A stretch of DNA of 20,859 nt from Lentisphaeria bacterium (GCA_016287975.1 JAEEXV010000328.1:1-20859), one strand, 5' to 3'. Positions 1 through 7,797 are shown, counted from the stretch's first letter. Notes: generated by a model not told the origin, from the sequence alone. Numbers and translations: made by a program.

Positions 1-200
1 CCGACCAGCTGCCCGCCGAGGCGGCGTCGGAGTTCCAGGCGGAGGGCGGCGCGTCCGCGCGCCCCGCGCGCAAGGCGGCGGAGGCGCTGGACGAGGCGTG
101 CCCCGAATGCGGCGCCAAGCTCATGCGGCGCTTCTTCCGCGGGCGCTCGTTCATCGGCTGCTCCAACTACCCGAAGTGCAAATACAGCCGCAAGGGGTAG
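1..200 (+). CDS. topA: DNA topoisomerase I, C-terminal end (partial)
   Basis: The frame beginning at base 3 is open from the window edge to TAG at 198-200 and encodes about 65 residues. The tail holds a four-cysteine zinc finger, C-x2-C-x16-C-x5-C, with CPECGAKLM followed by GCSNYPKCKYSRKG. This is the arrangement of the topoisomerase-type zinc ribbon repeated at the C-terminus of bacterial type IA topoisomerases. An Ala/Glu/Arg-rich linker precedes it. Family knowledge: TopA relaxes negative supercoils, and the C-terminal zinc fingers bind single-stranded DNA and RNA polymerase. Only the last finger is visible and the catalytic core lies upstream of the window, so the assignment rests on this motif alone; another protein with a topoisomerase-type zinc finger is possible. 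It is the only plus-strand gene here and converges on the minus-strand genes. Confidence 0.78.
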   Translation, partial: DQLPAEAASEFQAEGGASARPARKAAEALDEACPECGAKLMRRFFRGRSFIGCSNYPKCKYSRKG

Positions 201-229
201 GGCGCCTGTGCGCCCAGGGGCGCCTTGAT

Positions 230-274
230 GCCGAGGGCGGGGAATGAGCCATGCCGCGCATTCCCCGCCTCGGC
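230..274. terminator. Large hairpin between convergent genes, likely bidirectional terminator
   Basis: The left arm (230-246, GCCGAGGGCGGGGAATG) pairs with the right arm (259-274, CATTCCCCGCCTCGGC), leaving a single bulged G and a 12-nt loop. That is a 16-bp stem between the topA stop (200) and the minus-strand stop at 287. There is no U-run on either side, so it is not a textbook intrinsic terminator. Its position in an 86-bp convergent spacer makes transcription termination or mRNA 3'-end protection the simplest reading. Confidence 0.6.
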
Positions 275-286
275 GCGGCCGCAGGT

Positions 287-2920
287 CTATTGGCTGGCGA
301 ATACGGCGACCTCGTTCCAGTCGTCGAGCTTGACGGCGACGGTCCAGTCGCCAGGCTTTCCCGAGACGGTGATATTGCGGTGGTCGGTGGCGAGGCCGAC
401 GTTGTTGAAGTGGGCGACCTCGGGCCTGCCCTGGCAGGTCATGCGGTAGGCGCCCGAGATGCAGACGATGGTGCGTTCGCGGCCGACGAGGACGCCCTCG
501 CCGAGCTTGACGGGGGTGAATGGGAAGAGCCAGGCGCTGACGTCGAATCCGCCTGCGCTGGGGCCGTCGGCGGGGATATCGATAGTATAGTAGTAGGGGA
601 GGACGCCGTTGCGCAGGGCGGTGATGATGCCCTTGTTCAGGATGCGGGCGGTCAGGTCGGGGCTGCCTGCCGGGAGCAGGCGCTGGAACCGTCTGGGGCG
701 GAGGTTCAGGATGACGGGGGAGGAGAGGTGCCCGAGGGCCTGGAAGCGGAACTCGGGCGGCTTCTTGTCGAGGAAGGGGAGGGGGTTGCAGTCGTCGTTC
801 TCCATCTCCTCGAAGCTCAGGCGTCCGATGCCGCGCTCCTCCCTGGTGACGGGATGGCCGTTGGTGAGGACGCAGCCGCCGTAGGCGCGGATGCGCTTGA
901 CGATCTCGGCGCGCGCCTCGGCGCCCGTGATGGCGTAGTTGTAGAATTTCCTGGTGATCCTGCCGGTCTTGTCGATGTCGACCGAGCGTCCGTCCCAGCG
1001 GTCGTAGGAGATTCCGTCGTGCATGCTGGGGTTGAACTGGTCGATGTAGATGCCGTCGGCCTTGATCTCCTCCATGAGGAACTTGATCTGGTCCAGAAAG
1101 ACATTGTATCGGTGGTTCCCCTTTTCGACCTGCGGCATGAGGTTGATGAGTGGGCGCTGTCCGCTGGGGTAGAAGGTGTCGACGATGACATTCCCGCTGG
1201 CGTCGAAGAGAAGCGAGTCGCGGTACGGGGTGGCGGCGAGGAGTTTCCTGGTAAGTTCGGGGGAGAGGGAAAGGCCGTATCGGCTTCTGGGATCCTTGCG
1301 GTTTCCGTAGGTCAGGGGGAGTTCCATGCCCCAGGGGACGGCATCGGCGGGGAAGGGGACGAGGTTGGTCTCGACGAGGGGCATGAGCTTGACGCCGGGA
1401 TGGAGCCTGCGGGCCTCCGCGAAGCGGGAAAGGACCAGGGCCTTGTACTGTTCGCGGGTGAGGCCGAAGCCGTTGGCATATTCGAACCAGGGGGGGACGC
1501 AGGCGAGGCGGGCGGCGAGGCCAGGGCGCTTCTGGGTGGCGTCGAAGAGGAAGGGGCCGGGGATGGTGTGGTTGACGCCCCAGTCCGAACGGACGCGGTT
1601 GATGAAGTCGAAGTAGGCGGTTTCGGGGGCGGCGAGGGGGTAGACGGACCATTCGACGGTGAGCGTCTGCTTCGCGGTGAGGCCGACGCCTCGGGTGGAG
1701 AGGGTGAAGACGTTGCCGTTGGCGTAGTTGTTGAGGAGGATGCGGCTGATGCTGTCCTCGGCGACGATGCCGACGGCGAAGCGTTTGTCTTCGATGAAGA
1801 TGGTGGGGTTGGCGGCGCTCTTGATATTGGCGGCGCTCTGGCGAGTGAGCCCAGAGAGGCGCCAGCCGTTGGCGGGCATTCTCCGATCGAGGGCGAAGTC
1901 GTTTCGCCAGATGAGGCCCAGCTCGGCCGCGGTGCGGTTGGTGATTTTGTCGGTGACGGCAATGCGCTGTCCCTGCGGGGTGATGATGCGTTCGACTTCG
2001 TGGGTTTTCGCGCGCATCTGGACGACGAGGGAGGCGCCCTTGCGTTCGACGGAGACCTCAATGCCCTGCTCGCCGGTCGGTTTCCTGGCGACGAGCAGGC
2101 GGTTGTATCCCATTTCCGGGGTGGCGGGGTAGCCGAAGCCGGATTCGACGAAGAGGCTGCCCGCCTCGCCGAACGAGAGTTCCATGCCGCCTGCGGGGAA
2201 GACCTTGACGGTGCAGACGCCCGCGGGGAGGGCGGCGGCGGCGGGGATCCTGGGCGCGCTCCATTCGCGGATGCCCTTGAGGGCGTTGAGGCGGGCGGTG
2301 GGGACGTAGCCGATCTCGATGCCCTTGACAAGGAGCGCGGTGTCGACGACATGCCTGGGGAGGGCGTTGATGAAGCGCAGCCGGTTTCCGGCGTCGTTCT
2401 CGACGCGGCTGTCGGCGCCGACGGTCCGCTTGCTGACGAGGTCGTCGATGTCGAGGTAGTAGTCGAACCCGAACTCCTTGTCGGTGATGCGCGGGTCGAC
2501 GGTCCTGGCGTCGGCGGGCGCGAAATAGGTCATGAGGAGGTGGCGGCCAGTCTTCTGCCAATATGGGACGGCCCGTTCGCGGGGCTGGGTGGTGTGGAGG
2601 ATGCCGCCGCGCCCCAGGAGCCGGATTTGCTCCTGGGCGTTGGCGGGGGCGAGTTCCTGTCCGTTGAGTTCGATGGCGGTCCAGTTTCCCCAGCCGCCAA
2701 AGTGGCGGTCCAGGAGACGCAAGTCGACTTTCAGCACCGCCGTCATCCCCTGGCGCGCTGGAAGGGCGGGGAAATGGAGCGTCGGGGTCGCGTTTTCAAG
2801 GGCGCCGCAGACGACGGGGGCGGGGTCCGAAATGCGGAAGACTGGTGTGAAGGGGATCGTCTGGGCGGCGAGCAGGGATGCGGCCACGCACACGGCCGCG
2901 AGCGTCAGGCGATTCTGCAT
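287..2920 (-). CDS. Secreted TIM-barrel glycoside-hydrolase-like protein, copy 1
   Basis: 877 residues. The N-terminus MQNRLTLAAVCVAASLLA looks like a Sec signal peptide, so the mature protein is probably exported. The centre and C-terminal half resemble retaining-hydrolase TIM barrels: a strand ending in ADGIYIDQFN places an acidic residue at about D627, and an acidic stretch FEEMENDD lies near residues 703-710. Aromatic residues are frequent, as in carbohydrate-binding clefts. The N-terminal ~400 residues look beta-rich. I believe it belongs to the uncharacterised glycoside-hydrolase-like group known as DUF6259, but that is from memory and no substrate can be named. It is the downstream member of a tandem pair, 27 bp after its paralogue, and last in a three-gene operon with a pseudopilin. 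No Shine-Dalgarno sequence precedes the ATG. The last ~88 residues are almost identical to copy 2, whereas the N-termini differ much more. Confidence 0.7.
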   Translation of the reverse strand: MQNRLTLAAVCVAASLLAAQTIPFTPVFRISDPAPVVCGALENATPTLHFPALPARQGMTAVLKVDLRLLDRHFGGWGNWTAIELNGQELAPANAQEQIRLLGRGGILHTTQPRERAVPYWQKTGRHLLMTYFAPADARTVDPRITDKEFGFDYYLDIDDLVSKRTVGADSRVENDAGNRLRFINALPRHVVDTALLVKGIEIGYVPTARLNALKGIREWSAPRIPAAAALPAGVCTVKVFPAGGMELSFGEAGSLFVESGFGYPATPEMGYNRLLVARKPTGEQGIEVSVERKGASLVVQMRAKTHEVERIITPQGQRIAVTDKITNRTAAELGLIWRNDFALDRRMPANGWRLSGLTRQSAANIKSAANPTIFIEDKRFAVGIVAEDSISRILLNNYANGNVFTLSTRGVGLTAKQTLTVEWSVYPLAAPETAYFDFINRVRSDWGVNHTIPGPFLFDATQKRPGLAARLACVPPWFEYANGFGLTREQYKALVLSRFAEARRLHPGVKLMPLVETNLVPFPADAVPWGMELPLTYGNRKDPRSRYGLSLSPELTRKLLAATPYRDSLLFDASGNVIVDTFYPSGQRPLINLMPQVEKGNHRYNVFLDQIKFLMEEIKADGIYIDQFNPSMHDGISYDRWDGRSVDIDKTGRITRKFYNYAITGAEARAEIVKRIRAYGGCVLTNGHPVTREERGIGRLSFEEMENDDCNPLPFLDKKPPEFRFQALGHLSSPVILNLRPRRFQRLLPAGSPDLTARILNKGIITALRNGVLPYYYTIDIPADGPSAGGFDVSAWLFPFTPVKLGEGVLVGRERTIVCISGAYRMTCQGRPEVAHFNNVGLATDHRNITVSGKPGDWTVAVKLDDWNEVAVFASQ

Positions 2921-2947
2921 GGAGGTTCAGGGGGGGGTGGTTGCGCC

Positions 2948-5584
2948 TCAGCGATTGACGAAGACGGCGACCTCGTTCCAGTCGTCGAGCTTGACGGCGA
3001 CGGTCCAGTCGCCAGGCTTTCCTGAGACGGTGATATTGCGGTGGTCGGTGGCGAGGCCGACGTTGTTGAAGTGGGCGACCTCGGGCTTGCCCTGGCAGGT
3101 CATGCGGTAGGCGCCCGAGATGCAGACGATGGTGCGTTCGCGGCCGACGAGGACGCCCTCGCCGAGCTTGACGGGCGTGAATGGGAAGAGCCAGGCGCTG
3201 ACGTCGAATCCGCCTGCGTTGGGGCCTTCGGTGGGGATATTGGTGGCGTAGTAGTAGGGGAGGACGCCGTTGCGCAGGGCGGTGATGATGCCCTTGTTCA
3301 GGATGCGGGCGCTGAGGTCGGGGCTGCCTGCGGGCAGGCGGTTCAGGTAGCGTCCTGGGCGCAGGTTCAGGATGATGGGCGAGGAGAGATGTCCGAGCGC
3401 CTGGTAACGGAATTCGGGGGGCTTCTTGTCCAGGAAGGGGATGGGGTTGCAGTCGTCGTTCTCCATTTCGGCGAAGCTCAGGCGCCCGATGCCGCGTTCC
3501 TCCTTGGTGACGGGGTGGCCGTTGGTGAGGACGCAGCCGCCGTAGGAGCGGATGCGCTTGACGATCTCCATCCGGCCCTCGGCGCCCGTGATGGCGTAGT
3601 TGTAGTATTTTCTGGTGATCCTGCCAGTCTTGTCCATCTCGATCGAGCGTCCGTCCCAGCGGTTGTAGGAGACGCCGTCGCGCATGGTTGGGTTGAACTG
3701 GTCGATGTAGATGCCGTCGGCCTTGATCTCCTCCATGAGGAACTTGATCTGGTCCATGAAGACGTTGTAGCGGTGGTTTCCCTTTTCGACCTGCGGCATG
3801 AGGTTGATGATGGGGTACGGTCCGTAGACGTAGATGTTGTCGATCATGACGTTGCCGTCGGCGTCGAAGAGGAGGGAGTCGCGGTAGGGGGTGGCGGCGA
3901 GAAGTTTCCTGGTGAGGGCGGGGGAGAGGTACTGGGCGTAGCGGGTCTTGGGGTTCTTGCGGTCGCCGTAGGTCAGGGGGAGTTCCTTGCCCCAGGGGAC
4001 GGATTCGGCGAAGAAGGGGACGAGGTTGGTCTCGACGAGGGGCATGAGCTTGATGCCGGGATAGAGCCTGCGGGCCTCGGCGAAGCGCGGGAGGACGAGG
4101 GCCTTGTATTGTTCGCGGGTCAGGTTGTAGCCGTTGGCGTACTCGAACCAGGGCGGGATGCAGGCGAGGCGCGCGGTGAGGCCAGGGCGCTTCTGGGTGG
4201 CGTTGAAGAGGAAGGGGCCCGGGACGGTGGTGTTGTTGACGCCCCAGTCGTCGCGGACGCGGTTGATGAAGTCGAAGTAGGCGGTTTCGGGGGCGGCGAG
4301 GGGGTAGATGGACCATTCGACAGTGAGGGTCTGCTTCGCGGGGAAGCCGACGCCGCGGGTGGAGAAGGTGAAGATGTTGCCGTCGACGTAGTTGTTGAGG
4401 AGGATGCGGCTGACGGTGTCCTCGGCGACGATGCCGACGGCGAAGCGCTTGTCGGCGATGAAGATGGTGGGGTTGGAGGCGGCGAGGATGTTGGCGGCGC
4501 TCTTGCGGGTGAGTCCTGCGAGGCGCCAGCCGTTGGCGGGTTCGCGCTTGCTGAGGGCGAAGTCGTTTCGCCAGATGAGGCCGAGGTCGGTGGCGGTGCG
4601 GTTGGTGATGGCGTCGGTGACGGCGATGCGGCTGCCTTCGGGGGTGAGGGTGCGCACGACCTCATGGGTCTTGGAGTGCATCCTGACGACGATGGAGCCG
4701 CCCTTGCGCTCGACGGTGACCCTGGTGCCCGCTTCGCCCTCGGGGGCCTTGGCGACGCGCAGGCGGTTGTATTTCATTTCGGGGGTGGCGGGGTATCCGA
4801 AGCCCGATTCGAGATAGAGGAGGTCGTCGGCGCCGAAGTCGAGGGCCATGCCGCCTCCAGGGAAGACCTTGAGGGCGCAGGGGCCTGCGGGGATGGAGGC
4901 CTTCGCGTCGATCCTGGCGGCGGACCATTCGCGGATGCCCTTGAGGGCGTTCAGGCGGGCGGTGGGGACGTAGCCGACTTCGATGCCCTTCACGAGCAGC
5001 GGTGCGTCGACGATGCGGCGGGGCAGGGCGTTGATGAATCGGAGGCGGTTTTCGGCGTCGTTCTCGATGCGTTCGTCGGCGCCGATGACGAGCTTGCTGA
5101 CGAGGTCGTCGATGTCGAGATAGAAGTCATAGCCGAACCTGGCGTCGATGATGCGCGGGTCGGTGTCCTTGGCGTCGGCGGGCGCGAAATAGGTCATGAG
5201 GAGATTGCGGGGGGCCTTTCGCCAATAGGGGATGGCCTGCTCGCTGGCGAGGCTGGTATGGAGGATGCCGCCGCGCAGGAGCAGGCGGATGCGGCCGTTC
5301 GCGTTGACGGGGGCGACTTCCTGTCCGTTGAGTTCGATGGCGGTCCAGGCGCCCCATCCGCCGAAGTTCCTGGTGACAATGCGGTGGTCGAACTTGAGCA
5401 CCGCCGTCATGCCCTTGCGCACTGGCAGCGCGGGGAACTTCAGGATCGGCGTCGCGTTTTCACTGGCGCCGGCGTCGACAAGGGCGGGATCGGGGATCCG
5501 GAAGACTGACTCGAAGGGGATCTTCTCAAGAGCGGGGAGGGACGCGGCCGCAAGCACGACCGCCAGAGCAAGATGTTTCAGCAT
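2948..5584 (-). CDS. Secreted TIM-barrel glycoside-hydrolase-like protein, copy 2
   Basis: 878 residues, collinear with the neighbouring copy over its whole length. The signal peptide is MLKHLALAVVLAAASLPAL. The same barrel signature, ADGIYIDQFN, places the candidate catalytic acid at D628, and the acidic segment FAEMENDD follows about 80 residues later. By hand count the first 80 residues differ from copy 1 at 29 positions, but the last 88 differ at only 4. It starts 27 bp after the pseudopilin stop codon, so the two are probably co-transcribed. The start has only a weak GGAAG three bases upstream. Function is inferred from fold-like motifs: a secreted or surface enzyme acting on a polysaccharide or glycoconjugate. 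A non-catalytic carbohydrate-binding role cannot be excluded, and substrate and linkage are unknown. Confidence 0.7.
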   Translation of the reverse strand: MLKHLALAVVLAAASLPALEKIPFESVFRIPDPALVDAGASENATPILKFPALPVRKGMTAVLKFDHRIVTRNFGGWGAWTAIELNGQEVAPVNANGRIRLLLRGGILHTSLASEQAIPYWRKAPRNLLMTYFAPADAKDTDPRIIDARFGYDFYLDIDDLVSKLVIGADERIENDAENRLRFINALPRRIVDAPLLVKGIEVGYVPTARLNALKGIREWSAARIDAKASIPAGPCALKVFPGGGMALDFGADDLLYLESGFGYPATPEMKYNRLRVAKAPEGEAGTRVTVERKGGSIVVRMHSKTHEVVRTLTPEGSRIAVTDAITNRTATDLGLIWRNDFALSKREPANGWRLAGLTRKSAANILAASNPTIFIADKRFAVGIVAEDTVSRILLNNYVDGNIFTFSTRGVGFPAKQTLTVEWSIYPLAAPETAYFDFINRVRDDWGVNNTTVPGPFLFNATQKRPGLTARLACIPPWFEYANGYNLTREQYKALVLPRFAEARRLYPGIKLMPLVETNLVPFFAESVPWGKELPLTYGDRKNPKTRYAQYLSPALTRKLLAATPYRDSLLFDADGNVMIDNIYVYGPYPIINLMPQVEKGNHRYNVFMDQIKFLMEEIKADGIYIDQFNPTMRDGVSYNRWDGRSIEMDKTGRITRKYYNYAITGAEGRMEIVKRIRSYGGCVLTNGHPVTKEERGIGRLSFAEMENDDCNPIPFLDKKPPEFRYQALGHLSSPIILNLRPGRYLNRLPAGSPDLSARILNKGIITALRNGVLPYYYATNIPTEGPNAGGFDVSAWLFPFTPVKLGEGVLVGRERTIVCISGAYRMTCQGKPEVAHFNNVGLATDHRNITVSGKPGDWTVAVKLDDWNEVAVFVNR

Positions 5585-5611
5585 GGTCTTCCGGATGGGG
5601 GGTCGTATGAT

Positions 5612-6385
<774 letters not shown>

Positions 6386-6391
6386 GGACAT

Positions 6392-6396
6392 CTCCT
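6392..6396 (-). promoter_or_regulatory. Ribosome binding site deciding the pseudopilin start
   Basis: AGGAG on the minus strand directly abuts the upstream ATG (6389-6391) and lies 6 nt before the second ATG (6383-6385). The spacing makes the second ATG the likely initiator. Confidence 0.65.
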
Positions 6397-6408
6397 GGGA
6401 TAGGGGGG

Positions 6409-6428
6409 AAAATGCGGCGATTGCCGCA
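6409..6428 (-). terminator. Terminator-like hairpin in the pseudopilin leader (possible attenuator)
   Basis: On the minus strand TGCGGC-AATC-GCCGCA (6428-6413) forms a perfect 6-bp stem with a 4-nt loop, followed directly by TTTT (6412-6409) and then a C-run. It lies between the promoter and the ribosome binding site of the pseudopilin, in its 5' untranslated region. It has intrinsic-terminator form, but the U-tract is short. It could attenuate the operon or just be leader structure. Confidence 0.35.
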
Positions 6429-6483
6429 GGGATGGCGAGTACTATAAGCCAGACAGGCGGGCTTAAGGTGCGACATTGGTTTA

Positions 6484-6512
6484 ATTATACGCACTTCTGG
6501 GCGTTTTTTCAA
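6484..6512 (-). promoter_or_regulatory. Near-consensus sigma70-type promoter for the pseudopilin operon
   Basis: Minus-strand -35 TTGAAA (6512-6507), a 17-bp spacer, and -10 TATAAT (6489-6484). The -10 is perfect and the -35 matches five of six consensus bases. It lies in the 186-bp gap downstream of the HEPN gene and about 100 bp upstream of the pseudopilin start. The predicted leader of roughly 90 nt contains the hairpin at 6413-6428. This is the best promoter visible in the window. Confidence 0.65.
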
Positions 6513-6571
6513 CTGTCGGCGCCCAATTCGGGATACTTGGGGCGGAGGCGGGCGAGGACTTCGGCGCGGAG
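6509..6571 (-). other. In-frame coding-like continuation beyond the HEPN stop codon
   Basis: After the HEPN TAA (6574-6572) the same frame continues for 20 sense codons, LRAEVLARLRPKYPELGADS, and then TGA (6511-6509). The peptide is a plausible amphipathic helix ending in a KYPEL-type tail, as expected at the C-terminus of a HEPN protein. It therefore looks like the original end of the gene cut off by a nonsense change. A sequencing error or read-through are alternatives. The final TGA overlaps the -35 element of the pseudopilin promoter. Confidence 0.5.
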
Positions 6572-6958
6572 TTATTGGGTGAAGGCGAACAGTTCATCCA
6601 CGTCGGTCGATGAGACACAGCCGACCATTTCATATTCGACCGTGTTGCGTTTGCGGCGGCATTGATTCAGGTATTGTGCCGCGGAGAGAAAGGCGGGGCC
6701 CAGGGTGAACCCGATGGAGCGGAGGGTGTAGAAATGTGCGAGGTTATGCACGGGGCGGTAACCTGCGTCAAAGAGCATCATGGTGCACAGTTTCAGGACG
6801 GCATTGTAGGCGATGCCGAATTTCCAGTCGTCTGAAAGGCCGTCGATCTGCGCATTGGCGAAGTCGCGGTCTGCGACGCTCAGGAGGTCGGCCAGTTCCT
6901 GCGGGCTGGTCTGATGGGGGTGAAGCCACCCGTTATCGAGCCAATCTTGCAAACTCAT
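6572..6958 (-). CDS. HEPN-domain protein, probable toxin of an HEPN-MNT pair
   Basis: 128 residues, all alpha-helical in appearance. A first helical pair holds LADLLSVADRDFANAQ and WKFGIAYNAVLKLCTMMLFDAGYRP. The C-terminal part contains RRKRNTVEYE, the R-N-x3-Y version (R104, N105, Y109) of the HEPN R-x4-6-H ribonuclease motif, with Tyr where His is usual. Family knowledge: HEPN proteins paired with minimal nucleotidyltransferases form toxin-antitoxin modules in which the HEPN cleaves RNA and the transferase neutralises it by AMPylation. The ATG at 6958 lies inside the end of the upstream transferase gene (26-bp overlap) and has AAGGG 8 nt upstream (6967-6971), so translation is probably coupled. 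A longer reading of this frame up to 7252 was rejected because it is low-complexity antisense-like sequence within the partner gene. The stop codon may be a recent truncation. Whether the Tyr variant is catalytically active is unknown. Confidence 0.8.
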   Translation of the reverse strand: MSLQDWLDNGWLHPHQTSPQELADLLSVADRDFANAQIDGLSDDWKFGIAYNAVLKLCTMMLFDAGYRPVHNLAHFYTLRSIGFTLGPAFLSAAQYLNQCRRKRNTVEYEMVGCVSSTDVDELFAFTQ

Positions 6959-7514
6959 CTGGGTTTCCCTTGAGGAATATTTTGGGTTTGGCGATGACAT
7001 CCAGCACGAAATGGTTTTTCTGCTGCTTTCGTTGGAGGAATTGCTCCTCGGTGTAGCAAACGGGATTGATTTCCGGGCCGATGGAGACGGCAATGGGGTC
7101 AATGCGCGTGACTGCCTCAAGTAGGTCGCAGGTTCCGATGACGAAGAGGTCGATGTCGCTGTCGGGGCGGGCGGTTCCTGCTGCGCGGGAGCCGAAGATG
7201 AAGACGAAGCGGGCGTGGCTTTCGGCGAAGGCCGCTTGCAGTCGAAGTTCATAACTGTCGCCGACTGCGACCAGTTCGCGCAGGACCGGATACAACGGAT
7301 GGGATGGGTTGGCGGCGTACTCGATGCGGTTGCCGTTGATGGTGGCGGTGAGCAGCCCCAGGTGCTGGAGATGGTGCAGTTCGCGCAGCAGGACCGGCGC
7401 GCTCAGGTCGGTCTTCCGCGACAATTCGCGGACATATCGCGGCTTTGCCTGGGGAACGAAGAACGCGCGGAGGATTTCGGTCTTGGCTTGTGAGCCCACG
7501 ATGGCCTGCAACAT
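6933..7514 (-). CDS. Winged-helix plus MNT-type nucleotidyltransferase, probable antitoxin and repressor
   Basis: 193 residues from the chosen start. Residues ~5-70 form a winged helix-turn-helix (EILRAFFVPQAKPRYVRELSRKTD, then VLLRELHHLQHLGLLTATING), as in ArsR-like regulators. Residues ~103-127 carry the nucleotidyltransferase signature IFGSRAAGTARPDSDIDLFV, that is GS at 108-109, ten residues, then D120-x-D122, the metal-binding pair. It fits the minimal nucleotidyltransferase group that AMPylates partner HEPN toxins; the fused DNA-binding domain suggests autoregulation. The start at 7514 is preferred over 7559 because AAAGGAG (7523-7529) lies 8 nt before it, and the palindrome and candidate -10 fall between the two ATGs. 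It overlaps the HEPN gene by 26 bp. Base composition here is visibly less GC-rich than in the flanking mutS and hydrolase genes, consistent with horizontal acquisition (judged by eye). A stand-alone regulator is a less likely alternative. Confidence 0.83.
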   Translation of the reverse strand: MLQAIVGSQAKTEILRAFFVPQAKPRYVRELSRKTDLSAPVLLRELHHLQHLGLLTATINGNRIEYAANPSHPLYPVLRELVAVGDSYELRLQAAFAESHARFVFIFGSRAAGTARPDSDIDLFVIGTCDLLEAVTRIDPIAVSIGPEINPVCYTEEQFLQRKQQKNHFVLDVIAKPKIFLKGNPDEFARLAR

Positions 7515-7537
7515 GGCGGATGCTCCTTTGGGTTGGT

Positions 7538-7556
7538 CGTTACCGATAAGATAACG
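7538..7556. promoter_or_regulatory. Imperfect 19-bp palindrome, candidate operator of the HEPN-MNT module
   Basis: CGTTACC-GATAA-GATAACG has 7-bp arms matching at 6 of 7 positions around a 5-bp centre. It overlaps the putative -10 (AAGATA on the plus strand, 7548-7553) and sits just upstream of the ribosome binding site for the wHTH/nucleotidyltransferase protein. Binding by that protein's own winged helix is an inference. Confidence 0.45.
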
Positions 7557-7575
7557 CATGTTTCCAAAAAGGCAA
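7548..7575 (-). promoter_or_regulatory. Candidate promoter of the HEPN-MNT module
   Basis: Minus strand -35 TTGCCT (7575-7570), 16-bp spacer, -10 TATCTT (7553-7548). Each hexamer matches consensus at four of six positions, so the call is weak. It gains support from its location 35-60 bp before the start at 7514 and from the palindrome over the -10. Confidence 0.35.
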
Positions 7576-7624
7576 CAGGCTATTCAGTAAAATCGAGTTC
7601 AGCCAGGTAGATCAAGGGCGGGGT

Positions 7625-7767
7625 TTCCGGCGGGCAAGCCCGCCGGCACACGCAGGGTAAAATGCGGGGACCGGAAGATTCGGAAAAATCAGGGTGGCGC
7701 ATCTGCGGGGGTGCATTCCGGCGGGCAAGCCCGCCGGCACACGCAGGGTAAAATGCGGGGACCGGAA
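7625..7767. repeat. Two direct copies of a 52-bp element with a 20-bp palindrome
   Basis: Bases 7625-7676 and 7716-7767 are identical over 52 bp and 39 bp apart. Each copy starts with a perfect palindrome (9-bp arms CCGGCGGGC and GCCCGCCGG around AA, at 7627-7646 and 7718-7737), then CACACGCAGGGTAAAATGCG and GGGACCGGAA. They lie in the 3' spacer of mutS. A related inverted copy of the palindrome part is at 20821-20852. This looks like a REP-like dispersed extragenic palindrome. It may terminate transcription or protect mRNA ends. Confidence 0.75.
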
Positions 7768-7797
7768 AATCCGGAAAATCCGGAAGATCCGGAAAAG
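7762..7797. repeat. Four 9-bp tandem units
   Basis: CCGGAAAAT, CCGGAAAAT, CCGGAAGAT and CCGGAAAAG follow one another, starting within the end of the second 52-bp repeat. The first copy of that repeat has only a degenerate version (about 7671-7686), so the array differs in length between copies and may expand by slippage. Confidence 0.6.

Noticed and set aside
251..3025. Plus-strand open frame of 924 codons opposite hydrolase copy 1
   Set aside because: It is the mirror of the real gene: Gly/Asp/Val/Glu/Ala-rich, without domain features, caused by high-GC codon use. The minus frame has a signal peptide and a full-length paralogue.
3041..5509. Plus-strand open frame of 822 codons opposite hydrolase copy 2
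   Set aside because: Same antisense artefact; its similarity to the frame opposite copy 1 only reflects the paralogy of the real genes.
7625..7767. Two identical repeats 39 bp apart as a minimal CRISPR array
   Set aside because: Only two units, each 52 bp with an internal 20-bp palindrome, no cas genes, and a dispersed third copy elsewhere; it fits an extragenic palindrome family.
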